In this document: piece after piece, positions 45,567 through 54,360 of the stretch
Numbering within the stretch: the first letter of the stretch is position 1
Layout: each line of letters begins with the position of its first letter
Assembly: GCF_900290235.1 (NCBI RefSeq)
Contig: NZ_OLMK01000029.1
Span: forward strand, 51,167-115,166
Direction of reading: 5' to 3'
Length of the DNA: 64,000 nt
From: Streptomyces sp. MA5143a
GTDB taxonomy: Bacteria > Actinomycetota > Actinomycetes > Streptomycetales > Streptomycetaceae
Program-made: the position numbers and the translations under genes
Notes under the pieces: generated by a model
The model's database searches: none
The model's input: only the letters and a program-made list of their open reading frames with translations
What the model was told of the DNA's origin: nothing

Positions 45567-45905
45567 GTGTCCGTCGCACGTCGCGCGTCGTCCACCGCCC
45601 GCCGATCGCTGTTGACCGCCACCGCCGCGGGGACCCTTCTGGCTGCCCTGTGGTTCGTGCCGTCGGCCAACGCGACCCAGGAGGCGCCGGACATACCGCA
45701 GGAGACGACGACCACGACCGATACGGACGGGACGACCGTCTCCGGCTCGGCCGAGGACGGGGAGTCGCCGGGTCGCACCGCCCAACTCGCCGACACGGGC
45801 AGCCCCAACACCACGCCGTACATCGTCGGCGGCACCCTCTTCCTGGGCCTCGGCGCGGGATTCGTGGCGTACTCGGTGCGCCAGGGACGCCTGGAGGCGT
45901 ACTGA
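45567..45905 (+). CDS. LAXTG-anchored cell-surface protein (class E sortase substrate)
   Basis: The product is 112 residues from GTG 45567, with AAGGGGA upstream. A signal peptide (1-37, ending ANA) and a Thr/Asp/Glu-rich stem lead to LADTG (74-78), a membrane helix (85-103) and a short RQGRLEAY tail. This is the sorting-signal layout used by Streptomyces class E sortases, which attach proteins to peptidoglycan. The mature protein would be only about 40 residues. No sortase gene is in the window. Confidence 0.88.
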   Translation: MSVARRASSTARRSLLTATAAGTLLAALWFVPSANATQEAPDIPQETTTTTDTDGTTVSGSAEDGESPGRTAQLADTGSPNTTPYIVGGTLFLGLGAGFVAYSVRQGRLEAY

Positions 45906-45928
45906 CGCGCCCGGCACTGACACGCGTA

Positions 45929-45967
45929 CGCAGGGGGGCACCGCCACGTCGGCGGTGCCCCCCTGCG
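45929..45967. terminator. 17-bp bidirectional terminator
   Basis: CGCAGGGGGGCACCGCC (45929-45945) and its exact complement (45951-45967) flank an ACGTC loop. It sits between the convergent LAXTG gene and hutH and can end both. Confidence 0.85.
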
Positions 45968-45995
45968 CGTCCCGGCCGGGCACTCCCCCCTCAGG

Positions 45996-47549
45996 TCAGG
46001 CCAGCGGACCGGTGACCGACTCGGCGGCCGCGACCAGCCGGCCCTCGCGGACGAACGTGTCGGCGAGTGCCAGGTCGGGAGCGAGGAAACGATCCGGCCC
46101 GGGGCCCTCGACCCCGAACTTCCGTACGGCCTCGATGACCGCCCGGGTGGCCGGCGCGGGCGTGAGGCCCTCGCGCAGCTCCACGCCACGCGTCCCGGCG
46201 TAGAGCTCGACGGCGAGCACCCGGGTGAGGTTGCCGACGGCGGTGCGCAGCTTGCGGGCGGCCGACCAGCCCATGGAGACGTGGTCCTCCTGCATCGCGG
46301 AGGACGGGATCGAGTCCGCCGAGGCCGGGACGGCGAGTCGCTTCAGCTCGCTGACCAGCGCCGCCTGCGTGTACTGGGCGATCATGAGGCCCGAGTCCAC
46401 ACCGGCGTCGTCCGCGAGGAACGGCGGCAGCCCGTGCGAGCGGTTCTTGTCGAGCAGCCGGTCGGTGCGCCGCTCGGCGATCGACGCCAGGTCCGCGACC
46501 GCGATGGCGAGGAAGTCCAGCACGTACGCGACCGGGGCGCCGTGGAAGTTGCCGTTGGACTCGACCCGCCCGTCCGCCAGGACCACGGGATTGTCGACGG
46601 CGGACGCCAGCTCCCGCTCGGCGACGAGCCGCGCGTGGGCGAGGGTGTCCCGTCCGGCGCCGGCGACCTGCGGGGCGCAGCGCACCGAGTACGCGTCCTG
46701 CACACGCGGAGCGTCGTCCTGGTGGTGCCCGGTGAGCTCCGAACCGCGCAGCACGGCGAGCATGTTGGCGGCGGAGGCGCCCTGCCCGGGGTGCGGGCGG
46801 ATGGCGTGCAGCTCGGGGGCGAGGACCTTGTCGGTGCCGAGCAGCGCCTCCAGGGAGATGGCGGCGGTGACGTCGGCCGACTTGTACAGCGTCTCCAGGT
46901 CGGCGAGCGCCATGACGAGCATGCCGAGCATGCCGTCGGTGCCGTTGAGGAGGGCGAGTCCCTCCTTCTCGCGCAGCTCGACGGGGGTGATGCCGTGCGC
47001 GGCGAGCAGCTCGGCGGCCGGCCGCACGACGCCGTCGGGGCCCTCGGCGTCGCCCTCACCCATGAGGGTGAGCGCGCAGTGCGACAGCGGCGCGAGGTCA
47101 CCGGAGCAGCCGAGGGAGCCGTACTCGTGCACGACGGGGGTGATCCCGGCGTTGAGGAGGTCGGCCATCGTCCGGGCGACCTCGGGGCGCACACCGGTGT
47201 GGCCGGAGCACACCGTCTTCAGCCGCAGGAACATCAGCGCGCGGACGACCTCGCGCTCCACCGCCGGGCCCATGCCGGCCGCGTGCGAGCGGACGATGTT
47301 GCGCTGGAGCCGGCCACGCAGCTCCTGGCTGATGTGCCGGGTCGCGAGGGCTCCGAAGCCGGTGGAGACCCCGTAGACGGGATCCGGTTTGGCCGCCAGC
47401 GCGTCCACGATCCCGCGGGCCGCGGCGAGGGCCGCCAGCGCCTCCTCGGAGATCTCGACCCGGGCGCCGGCGCGCGCCACGGCGAGGACGTCGGCGGCGG
47501 TGACACCGGACGTCCCGAGGACCACCGTGTCCACAGAGTGCATATCCAT
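45996..47549 (-). CDS. hutH: Histidine ammonia-lyase
   Basis: The product is 517 residues, very close in pattern to Streptomyces HutH. It deaminates histidine to urocanate, the first step of histidine use. The autocatalytic MIO cofactor comes from Cys148-Ser149-Gly150 in SLGCSGDLAPLSH. GMLVMALADLE, HPGQGASAANM, GHHQDDAPRVQDAYSVRCAPQ and SSAMQEDHVSMGW are family blocks. ATG 47549 has no ribosome site, and a good promoter ends 7 bases upstream (47557-47585), so the mRNA is probably leaderless. Confidence 0.97.
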   Translation of the reverse strand: MDMHSVDTVVLGTSGVTAADVLAVARAGARVEISEEALAALAAARGIVDALAAKPDPVYGVSTGFGALATRHISQELRGRLQRNIVRSHAAGMGPAVEREVVRALMFLRLKTVCSGHTGVRPEVARTMADLLNAGITPVVHEYGSLGCSGDLAPLSHCALTLMGEGDAEGPDGVVRPAAELLAAHGITPVELREKEGLALLNGTDGMLGMLVMALADLETLYKSADVTAAISLEALLGTDKVLAPELHAIRPHPGQGASAANMLAVLRGSELTGHHQDDAPRVQDAYSVRCAPQVAGAGRDTLAHARLVAERELASAVDNPVVLADGRVESNGNFHGAPVAYVLDFLAIAVADLASIAERRTDRLLDKNRSHGLPPFLADDAGVDSGLMIAQYTQAALVSELKRLAVPASADSIPSSAMQEDHVSMGWSAARKLRTAVGNLTRVLAVELYAGTRGVELREGLTPAPATRAVIEAVRKFGVEGPGPDRFLAPDLALADTFVREGRLVAAAESVTGPLA

Positions 47550-47556
47550 ATTCAGG

Positions 47557-47585
47557 ATCGTAGGGACTGAATCGCCGAATGTCAC
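47557..47585 (-). promoter_or_regulatory. Promoter of a leaderless hutH mRNA
   Basis: On the minus strand GTGACA (47585-47580) and TACGAT (47562-47557) are 17 bases apart. The ATG begins 7 bases after the -10, so transcription should start at or beside the ATG. Confidence 0.72.
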
Positions 47586-47667
47586 GAGCGGAGGCCGGGT
47601 GGACTCCTTACCGGACCGGCGACTCCTGACACGATCCGCGACATTCTCGGACGAAGCAATTCGCGTA

Positions 47668-47718
47668 GATCAGAGAACGATCAGAGCGTTATGGGAATCC
47701 GATCAAAGAACGATCAGA
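47668..47718. repeat. 18-base direct repeat upstream of hutH
   Basis: GATCAGAGAACGATCAGA (47668-47685) and GATCAAAGAACGATCAGA (47701-47718) differ at one base and are spaced 33 bases, about three helical turns. Each contains two GATCA(G/A)A half-units. They lie 83 bases beyond the hutH -35 and are candidates for a regulator that activates or loops. Confidence 0.6.
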
Positions 47719-47969
47719 AACTCACAGGTAACAGACGTATCCGGCAGGGCCGAGGGTTACGGTCATCACTACCTGACGCGTCGACGCCTCAGTGCACGCC
47801 ACGTCCCCCGTGCGCGCACATGGGCGGGTCGACGCCTCGGACGACCCCAGGTCCCCACGGCCACCACTCCCCCCTGTCGGCCGTGGGGCCCCTGCGGCCC
47901 CGGCGACACGACCGGAGTCCGTAGGCGTCCCAGGGCCGCGCGCAACCTCGAACAGTCGCGCGGACCGCC

Positions 47970-49151
47970 CTAGGACCGGCGCCCTCGAATGCGGCGCCGG
48001 TCCCCGGGGTGAGCCGGGTCGACGGGCGCGGGCGGCCGGTCGGCGAGCCGGACGACCGGGTCCTCGCCCTCGTCGCCCTCCCGGCCCGCGACGACCGGCT
48101 CGATGGAACCGGCGGCCTTGGCCCGGTACTGCGCGGCGTCCGCGAGCCGGAACAGCCGCCGCGCCGAGCGCAGCGGCCCGATCGGGTCCCCCGTGGAAGC
48201 GACCCCGCAGGCGACCCCGTCACCGGGCTCCAAGTCGCGCGCCCGCGCGCACAGATCACCGGCGACCCGCACCACCTCGTCCGCCGAGGGCCCCACCGCG
48301 AGCAGACAGAACTCGTCGCCGCCGAGCCGCGCGGCCAGGACGTGCGGCAGCTCCGCCGCGCAGCGCGAGAGCACCGAGCCGAACCGCTCCAGCACCTGGT
48401 CGCCCACGGCGTGCCCGTAGGAGTCGTTGACCTTCTTCAGCCCGTTGAGGTCGCAGACCACCAGACTGATCACCGTGCCGTCGCGCCGGTGCGCCTCCAT
48501 CGCCTCGTCCAGCCGCAGATCGACCGCGCGCCGGTTGCCGAGGCCGGTGAGGGAGTCGGTGAAGGCGAGCCGCCGGGCCTCCTCCAGCCGTTCCGACTGT
48601 GCGATCCCCGCTGCCACGACCGAGGCGAGGACCGTCGCGAACGCGGCGTCGTCGCCGTGGAAGACGGGCTCCCCGGCGGGCCGGGCCACATACAGCTCGC
48701 CCCACGCCCGGCCGTTCAGCACGACGGGCGCCACCACGCAGCAGCCCCGGCCGCGCCGGCGCAGCGCCGCCACCCGCTGATGGCAGTAGCCGCCCCGGCG
48801 CCGGTCCACGACCGGCCCGACCGCCGTCCCGGCCGCCGTCTCCACCCAGGCGTTGGGCTCACCGCCCTCCAGCCACCGCTCGTGCAGGAACTCCGCGATC
48901 TCCGGGAACTGGTGCACGGGGTACGTCTCGTCCTCCGGGAACTCCTCCTCGTCCACCGACCGGTTGCCCACGTTCACGAGCACGCGCAGCAGCCCGCGCT
49001 CCCGCTCCCACACGGACAGCGCGGCGAAACTGCCGGACAGGGCCCGGCACGCCCCGTCCGCGGCGGCCCGCCACGACTCCTGCGGCGTGTGCGCGGCGGC
49101 CATGCCCCGCGCCAACGCCACCACGGCCCTCAGCCGTCTGTCCTCACGCAC
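47970..49151 (-). CDS. GAF-GGDEF diguanylate cyclase, cytosolic
   Basis: The product is 393 residues. A GAF-like sensory domain (about 5-185) precedes a GGDEF domain with DSLTGLGNRRA, DLNGLKKVNDSYGHAVGDQVL and an intact GGDEF active site at 277-281. The RxxD inhibition site expected a few residues before it is missing (the segment reads AAELPHVLAARL). It should make cyclic di-GMP, a central switch of Streptomyces development. The start is GTG 49151, with TAGCCT 6 bases upstream, so it may be leaderless. I recall a cytosolic GGDEF protein next to hutH in S. coelicolor. Confidence 0.9.
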   Translation of the reverse strand: MREDRRLRAVVALARGMAAAHTPQESWRAAADGACRALSGSFAALSVWERERGLLRVLVNVGNRSVDEEEFPEDETYPVHQFPEIAEFLHERWLEGGEPNAWVETAAGTAVGPVVDRRRGGYCHQRVAALRRRGRGCCVVAPVVLNGRAWGELYVARPAGEPVFHGDDAAFATVLASVVAAGIAQSERLEEARRLAFTDSLTGLGNRRAVDLRLDEAMEAHRRDGTVISLVVCDLNGLKKVNDSYGHAVGDQVLERFGSVLSRCAAELPHVLAARLGGDEFCLLAVGPSADEVVRVAGDLCARARDLEPGDGVACGVASTGDPIGPLRSARRLFRLADAAQYRAKAAGSIEPVVAGREGDEGEDPVVRLADRPPAPVDPAHPGDRRRIRGRRS

Positions 49152-49247
49152 GACTCCAGGCTAGGGAGCTTTGCGCCGGTTTGAGACGCTGGTGAGGCGA
49201 ACAGGGGTACGGCCCGACCGCGCCCGCCGCCCGGCGGAGCCCACGGC

Positions 49248-50075
49248 TCACTCCCCCGGCCACTCCGGCTTGCGCTTCTCGTTGAACGCGGCCACGCCCT
49301 CCGCCCGGTCGCCCGAGAACGCCACGGAACGCCACGCCGCGTCCTCGACGTCCAGCCCGGCCCGCAGATCGAGCCCGTGGCCCAGCCGCAGCGCCCGCTT
49401 CGCGGCCCGCAGCCCCACCGGCGAGTTGGCGGCCATCCGAGCGGCCAGCGCCAACGCCTCCGTGCGGTCCTGCCCCTCCGCGACCAGTTCGTCGACCAGG
49501 CCCAGCTCCCGCGCCTCCGCGGCCTCCAGCCGTCGCGCGGTGAAGATCAGCTCGGCGGCCCGCGCGGCCCCCGCACGACGGGGCAGCAACTGCGTACCGC
49601 CGCCGCCCGGAATCACCCCCACCGACACCTCCGGCAGCCCCACCACCGCCGTGCGGTCGGCCACGATCACATCGCAGGACAGCGCCAGCTCGAACCCGCC
49701 GCCCAGCGCGAAGCCGTGCACGGCGGCGACGGTCGGCATCGGCAGCTCCAGCACCCCGGTGTACGCCGCGCGCGCGACGGGCCGCTGCCGCACCAGCTCC
49801 GCGTCACTGAAGGAGTTCCGCTCCTTCAGGTCGGCACCCACGCAGAACGCCCGCTCGTGCGTCGAGGTCACCACGACCACCCGTACGTCCCGGTCGGCGG
49901 CCAGCGCGTCGCACGCGGCGGCGATGGAGCGGGCCATGTCGGTGGACACGGCGTTCATGGCCTTCGGCCGGTCGAGGGCGAGTTCGGCGACGTACGCGTG
50001 CCGCCGTACGACCACGAACTCGCCGTACCGCCGCTCGCCGCCCGGCCCCTCTGCGACATCGACACCGACACCCAT
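49248..50075 (-). CDS. Enoyl-CoA hydratase/isomerase family protein
   Basis: The product is 275 residues from ATG 50075, with GGAGGG 4 bases upstream. Crotonase-fold motifs: FCVGADLKER (oxyanion/CoA site), HGFALGGGFELALSCD with a catalytic-type Glu, and GLPEVSVGVIPGGGGTQLLPR with the second Glu. It probably hydrates enoyl-CoA in fatty-acid or branched-chain breakdown. Direct repeats GGTTAAC (50086-50104) precede it and could include its -10. Confidence 0.93.
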   Translation of the reverse strand: MGVGVDVAEGPGGERRYGEFVVVRRHAYVAELALDRPKAMNAVSTDMARSIAAACDALAADRDVRVVVVTSTHERAFCVGADLKERNSFSDAELVRQRPVARAAYTGVLELPMPTVAAVHGFALGGGFELALSCDVIVADRTAVVGLPEVSVGVIPGGGGTQLLPRRAGAARAAELIFTARRLEAAEARELGLVDELVAEGQDRTEALALAARMAANSPVGLRAAKRALRLGHGLDLRAGLDVEDAAWRSVAFSGDRAEGVAAFNEKRKPEWPGE

Positions 50076-50323
50076 GACACCCTCCGGTTAACGCGGGTTA
50101 ACTACCGTCACTCCGATCATCGCAGCCCGGCCCGCCCCGCAACACCCCGGTCCCGGCGCGGGCCCGGCGACGACGCGTTCGGCAACCGCGCACGGCAACG
50201 CGCCGGCCCGTCTCCCCGTACGAGTGACATCCGGCCCTTCTCGGGCCACATCCCCCACTTGGCCGCATAGCCTGCGCTCCGCCAGGCGCACCGGGGGGCT
50301 CGGGCGCGGAGGGAGGACGGACC

Positions 50324-51655
50324 ATGACGACGAACACGGTGACCAGGCCGACGACACCCACGGGTGGGGGACGCCCGAACACCCCACCGACGGCGCCCCA
50401 ACCGCCGACGCCACGCCCACCCGAGACCCCCACGACACAGCCCCGCAAAGCCCCGCCCTCGTCCCAGCCGCAGCCTCAGCCTCAGCCGCAACCACCGGCA
50501 TCCTCACCCCGGGCGAGCACCGGCACGTGGCCCCGACCCTCGACACCCGAGGCCGCCCAGTGGCCCCCCGGCGCCTGGGCCACGACCGGCTCACCCGCCG
50601 CCCCGCATGCCTCGCCGGGCTCGCCGACGCCGCAGGCACCCCCGTCAGGGGCGGTCCGAGGCGCCTCGGCGCCCTGGACCCCATCGACCGCACCCGGACC
50701 GACCACCGCCACCACCACCACCGCCACGGCATCCTCGGCGGCGCCCACAGAGCAGACGTCATCGGGCTCGCCCAAGCCTCGAATCTCGCCGTCAGGGGCG
50801 GTTCGGGGTACCTCGGCGCCCTGGACCCCATCGACCGCACCCGGACCGACCACCGCCACCACCACCGCCGCGGCATCCTCGGCGGCGCCCACAGAGGAGA
50901 CGTCATCGGGCTCGCCCAAGCCTCGAATCTCGCCGTCAGGGGCGGTTCGGGATACCTCGGCGCCCTGGGCCCCGTCGGCCGCGCCCTTGTCGTCCATCGC
51001 GATCGCTGCGGCGGACGCGTACGACGATCAGCAGGCTCCTGTCGTCCTCGCCGCCCGGCCCCGGGGGCGGCACCGGCGGCCCCGCCCCCGGAAGGTGCTG
51101 TTCGCGGTCGGGGGGATGGCTCTGGCGGCCAGTGCGCTGAGCCTGCTGCGGCTGGCCTCGGACCCGGTCTCGGGCGGCGGCGCCGCCGGTAGCGCGCCGA
51201 GGGCGGCGGACGACCTCTCGGACGAGGCGACCGGCTCCGGTGCCTCTCTGGGCGGCGTGCCCTCGGCGGAGCCGACCGCCGACGCACCCATGGGCGATAC
51301 GGGCGCCCCGCCGGCGGCACCTCCGGCACCGGGTTCGGCCACCGCCGTACCGACGCCGTCGGCGACCTCGTCCGTCCCCTCCATCGGCGTCGAACTCCCC
51401 GAGAACCCGGGCGCCCGACGCACTCCCTCTGCCCGCGCCACGCTCCCGGAGACCCCGGCGGCCCCCGAGGCCCCCCGCCCCACCCAGGACACGCCCACCC
51501 GACAGCCGCCCGCCGCCAGGCAACCCGCCGCATCTGACGCACCGGACTCCGCGACCACCCCCGACGCCACGCCCGAGCCGACCCAGCCGCAGCGGCCGGG
51601 CCTGTGCGTCCCGATCGTCGGCCTGTGCGTCGACGACACACCGGTCGGCAGGTGA
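50324..51655 (+). CDS. Pro/Thr/Ser-rich single-pass membrane protein with internal repeats
   Basis: The product is 443 residues. ATG 50324 has GGAGGGAGGA upstream, and this frame has the GC-biased third positions; the long opposite-strand ORFs do not have starts. Residues 1-270 are disordered, rich in Pro, Thr, Ser and Ala, with (QP)n near 50 and 2.4 copies of a 48/49-residue repeat (107-220). A basic block RPRGRHRRPRPRK precedes one membrane helix (about 262-280), then a disordered outside stem and a small C-terminal LCVPIVGLCVDD with two cysteines. I know no function. A surface-exposed cysteine loop on a long stem is one reading. Confidence 0.75.
   Translation: MTTNTVTRPTTPTGGGRPNTPPTAPQPPTPRPPETPTTQPRKAPPSSQPQPQPQPQPPASSPRASTGTWPRPSTPEAAQWPPGAWATTGSPAAPHASPGSPTPQAPPSGAVRGASAPWTPSTAPGPTTATTTTATASSAAPTEQTSSGSPKPRISPSGAVRGTSAPWTPSTAPGPTTATTTAAASSAAPTEETSSGSPKPRISPSGAVRDTSAPWAPSAAPLSSIAIAAADAYDDQQAPVVLAARPRGRHRRPRPRKVLFAVGGMALAASALSLLRLASDPVSGGGAAGSAPRAADDLSDEATGSGASLGGVPSAEPTADAPMGDTGAPPAAPPAPGSATAVPTPSATSSVPSIGVELPENPGARRTPSARATLPETPAAPEAPRPTQDTPTRQPPAARQPAASDAPDSATTPDATPEPTQPQRPGLCVPIVGLCVDDTPVGR
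50642..50990. repeat. In-frame tandem repeat, units 147 and 144 bp
   Basis: Copies begin CCGTCAGGGGCGGT at 50642, 50789 and 50933; spacings are 147 and 144 bases, both multiples of 3. The first two units are full and nearly identical; the third is cut after about 58 bases. One TCCACC-type codon triplet is lost between unit 1 and 2, typical of slippage in the (ACC)n tract. The whole array is inside the Pro/Thr-rich gene. Confidence 0.92.
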
Positions 51656-51883
51656 GAACGGCCCTCCAGGGAGACGTGCAAAGTCCTGAGCCCTCGGCCC
51701 GAGCACTCTTGGATGAACGCGGCGCCTCGCCCGGCTCTCCTCCCGGCGCCGTACCGCTCATCCGCCCGGTCGCCGGCTCGCACCCTCGGTCCTGTGTCCC
51801 TCAGCCGGAAACCCACCGCTCCGTCACCCGCGTCACCGGCGGATCGCGGCGGTCGCCCGTGTCCGGGCCGCCCGCGGTGGGGC

Positions 51884-53020
51884 CTACGCCTTGCCCGGTC
51901 GGCGGGTGAGGAGCCACGGCTGGACCACGCCGAGACCTCGTACGGGGCGTTGCCACATGGGCTGGAGGGCGAAGCGGTAGGTCGGTGGTTCCTCGCCCTC
52001 CTTCTCGGCGGCGGCCGCGGCCTCGGCGGCCTCCGCCTCGGACGCGGGGGCCTCACCGGCGCGGATGAGTTCCTCGGCGAACGCGGCGTCCACGAGGACC
52101 GCGTCCTTGGGCGCTATCGAGGTCAGCCGGCTCGCCAGGTTCACCGTGGAACCGAACACGTCGCCCATGCGGGTCGTGACGGTCCCGAAGGCCATGCCGA
52201 CGCGCAGCTCGGGCATGGTCTCGTCGTTCGCCATGGTCTCGATCAGCCGCAGGGCGATCTCCGCGGCCACACCCGAGTCGTCGGTGGCGTAGAGGACCTC
52301 GTCGCCCAGCGTCTTGATCAGCCGGCCCCCGTTCGCGGCGACGAGATCCGCCGCCGTGGTCTCGAAGGCCTCGACGAGTTCGCCGAGTTCCTCCTCCTCC
52401 ATACGGCGGGTCAGCCGGGTGAAGCCGACCAGGTCGGCGAAGCAGACCGCGAGCCGCCGGTCGACCATCTCCTCGTCGTCGGCGGCCTGCACGACCCGGC
52501 CGGTCGCGGCGGCGAGCTGGCGCCGCCAGACGTAGACGAGGAACTCCTCCAGCTCGGGCAGGAGCAGTTCGACCAGGGGGTACGTCACCTCGGTACGGGT
52601 CATGCCCGGCTCCGGCGGCTCCGTCAGCCCCTCCAGGAACGAGTCGATCTGCCACTCGGCGAGCCGCGCGGTGGTCTGACCGGTGGAACGTGCCACCTGC
52701 ACGGCCATGGCCTCGCTGAGCAGTCCCGCCTCGACGAGACCGGCGAGCCGCCGCAGGGCGAGGACGTCCGCCTCGGTGAGCGCCTTGGCCTGGCCGATGT
52801 CCGCGAAGCCCATGGCCCGCCAGAACCGGGACGCCAGTTCCATGGAGACGCCCGCGCTCCGGGCCGCCTGGAAGGGGGTGTAACGACGCTCGGCTCCGAG
52901 GATGAGCCCTTCGAGCCGCAGCGCGAGCGGGTCCTCCTCGCCGCCGTCCGCGCCCTGGGGGTCCGGCGGGTCCACGCGGCCCTGCGCGTCCGTGCCGGAG
53001 CCCGTGTCCTCGACGCTCAC
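51884..53020 (-). CDS. cya: Class III adenylate cyclase
   Basis: The product is 378 residues from GTG 53020. Residues 35-175 are a helical regulatory region without membrane helices. The cyclase homology domain runs about 185-335: VCFADLVGFTRLTRR (Asp196), KTLGDEVLYA (Lys236, Asp240), GMAFGTVTTRMGDVFGSTVNLASRL. The metal aspartates and the adenine-selecting Lys are present, so it should be a functional ATP cyclase, not guanylate. cAMP from Cya affects germination and development in S. coelicolor. An Ala/Glu-rich linker follows near 320-345. It is next to birA and the carboxylase genes. Confidence 0.94.
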   Translation of the reverse strand: MSVEDTGSGTDAQGRVDPPDPQGADGGEEDPLALRLEGLILGAERRYTPFQAARSAGVSMELASRFWRAMGFADIGQAKALTEADVLALRRLAGLVEAGLLSEAMAVQVARSTGQTTARLAEWQIDSFLEGLTEPPEPGMTRTEVTYPLVELLLPELEEFLVYVWRRQLAAATGRVVQAADDEEMVDRRLAVCFADLVGFTRLTRRMEEEELGELVEAFETTAADLVAANGGRLIKTLGDEVLYATDDSGVAAEIALRLIETMANDETMPELRVGMAFGTVTTRMGDVFGSTVNLASRLTSIAPKDAVLVDAAFAEELIRAGEAPASEAEAAEAAAAAEKEGEEPPTYRFALQPMWQRPVRGLGVVQPWLLTRRPGKA

Positions 53021-53302
53021 GCCAGCTGCCCTTCCGATCTCCCGCGGTCACGTACTCGACCGGCCTCAACTCTACGGCAGGTGTGCGCCAGCTCACTCCG
53101 TGAGGTGTGGCCGACAGGGGTGCCCTCCTTGACCGTACGGCCCCGGCGTGATCGCTGCCCCCGGGAGCGGAACCCCCGAGGGCCTCACCCGCACCCCCGT
53201 CCGGCGACCCGCCTTCCGGCGGCGGGGCGGCTGGACGTCGTCAACGGGTGCCCGGACATCAGGTGCCCCACACACCCCACCGCCCCCTGCCGTCTCCTCT
53301 TC

Positions 53303-54172
53303 TCACACGGCACGCAGATGCACGATGTCCCCGGCACCCACCGGCTCCTGCACGCCGGCACCGGTGGCCAGCACCAGCCGCCCGTCCCCGTCGACGGCCA
53401 CGGCCTCCCCGACGATCGACCGGTCACCCGGAAGCTCGGCCCGCACCTTGCGCCCGAGGGTCGCGCAGCCGGCCGCGTACGTCTCCTGAAGCCCGCTCAC
53501 CGCGGGGTCGCCCCCGGCCCGCCGCCAGCGGCCGTACCAGTCCTCCAGCGCGCGCAGCACGGCCCGCAGCAGGGGATCGCGGTCGGTGGTCACGGCGCCG
53601 GCGAGGGCCAGCGACCCGGCGGTGGGCACCGGCAGCTCGTCCTCGCGGAGGCTGACGTTGACACCGATCCCGATGACGACGCCGCCGTCACCCGCGCGCT
53701 CGGCGAGGATGCCGCCGGCCTTGCGTTCCTCGCCGCCGACGGTGACCAGCACATCGTTGGGCCATTTGAGTGATGTGTCGACGCCGGCGGCCCGGGACAG
53801 CCCCGTGGCGACGGCGACCCCGGCCAGCAGCGGCAGCCAGCCCCACTGGTGGACGGGCACCTCGGTGGGCTTGAGGAGGACGGAGAAGAAGAGACCGGAG
53901 CGGGGCGGTGCCGTCCACTGCCGGTCGAGGCGGCCCCGGCCGGCCGTCTGCTCCTCGGCGACGAGGACGGCGCCCTCCTCGGCGTCCCCCCGGGCCGCGA
54001 GGTTCACCAGGTCGTGATTGGTGGAGCCGGTGCGCTGCACGACCTCCACATCGCAGTACAGGCCCCCGTGCCCGCCGTCCCGCACCAGCCCGCGGCGCAA
54101 CGCGGCACCGTTGAGCGGCGGGCGGTCGAGGTCGGACCAGCGGCTGTTGTCTGAGGCATCTCGCGGCGTCAT
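53303..54172 (-). CDS. birA: Biotin-[acetyl-CoA-carboxylase] ligase, monofunctional
   Basis: The product is 289 residues from ATG 54172. The biotinyl-AMP site is visible: TGSTNHDL, AGRGRLDRQW and KWPNDVLV. No N-terminal helix-turn-helix is present, so it is an enzyme and not a repressor. It attaches biotin to the AccA-type alpha subunit encoded 4 kb away at 57975 and to other carboxylases. It is divergent from pccB. No strong ribosome site; TAGGGT lies 7 bases upstream, so it may be leaderless. Confidence 0.92.
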   Translation of the reverse strand: MTPRDASDNSRWSDLDRPPLNGAALRRGLVRDGGHGGLYCDVEVVQRTGSTNHDLVNLAARGDAEEGAVLVAEEQTAGRGRLDRQWTAPPRSGLFFSVLLKPTEVPVHQWGWLPLLAGVAVATGLSRAAGVDTSLKWPNDVLVTVGGEERKAGGILAERAGDGGVVIGIGVNVSLREDELPVPTAGSLALAGAVTTDRDPLLRAVLRALEDWYGRWRRAGGDPAVSGLQETYAAGCATLGRKVRAELPGDRSIVGEAVAVDGDGRLVLATGAGVQEPVGAGDIVHLRAV

Positions 54173-54360
54173 GCAACCCACCCTAGGTGTGGTAAACGCC
54201 GCACTGCCGAACCGTAGGCGCAGCACTACGCTACGGATGAGTAACCACCGCCACTTCTGAGCACGTAACGAGACAGCACACGCCGTCGCCCCGAGCACGC
54301 GCGCACCGCGAAGTTCTCACGTCCCCATGTCCCACTGAGCAGGCAGGGAGCCGCATCCCG

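Larger units (their letters stand above)
47550..47969. other. 420-base non-coding gap between hutH and the GGDEF gene
   Basis: It holds the hutH promoter at its left end, an 18-base direct repeat at 47668-47718, and a GC-rich hairpin-like stretch near 47875-47910 that could end the GGDEF transcript. The middle (about 47640-47760) is less GC-rich than its surroundings. No gene is supported. Confidence 0.7.

Noticed and set aside
50088..51761. 557-residue minus-strand ORF across the Pro/Thr-rich gene
   Set aside because: It has no ribosome site, its product is Arg/Pro/Ser low-complexity and the plus-strand gene has a strong GGAGG start and a membrane helix.
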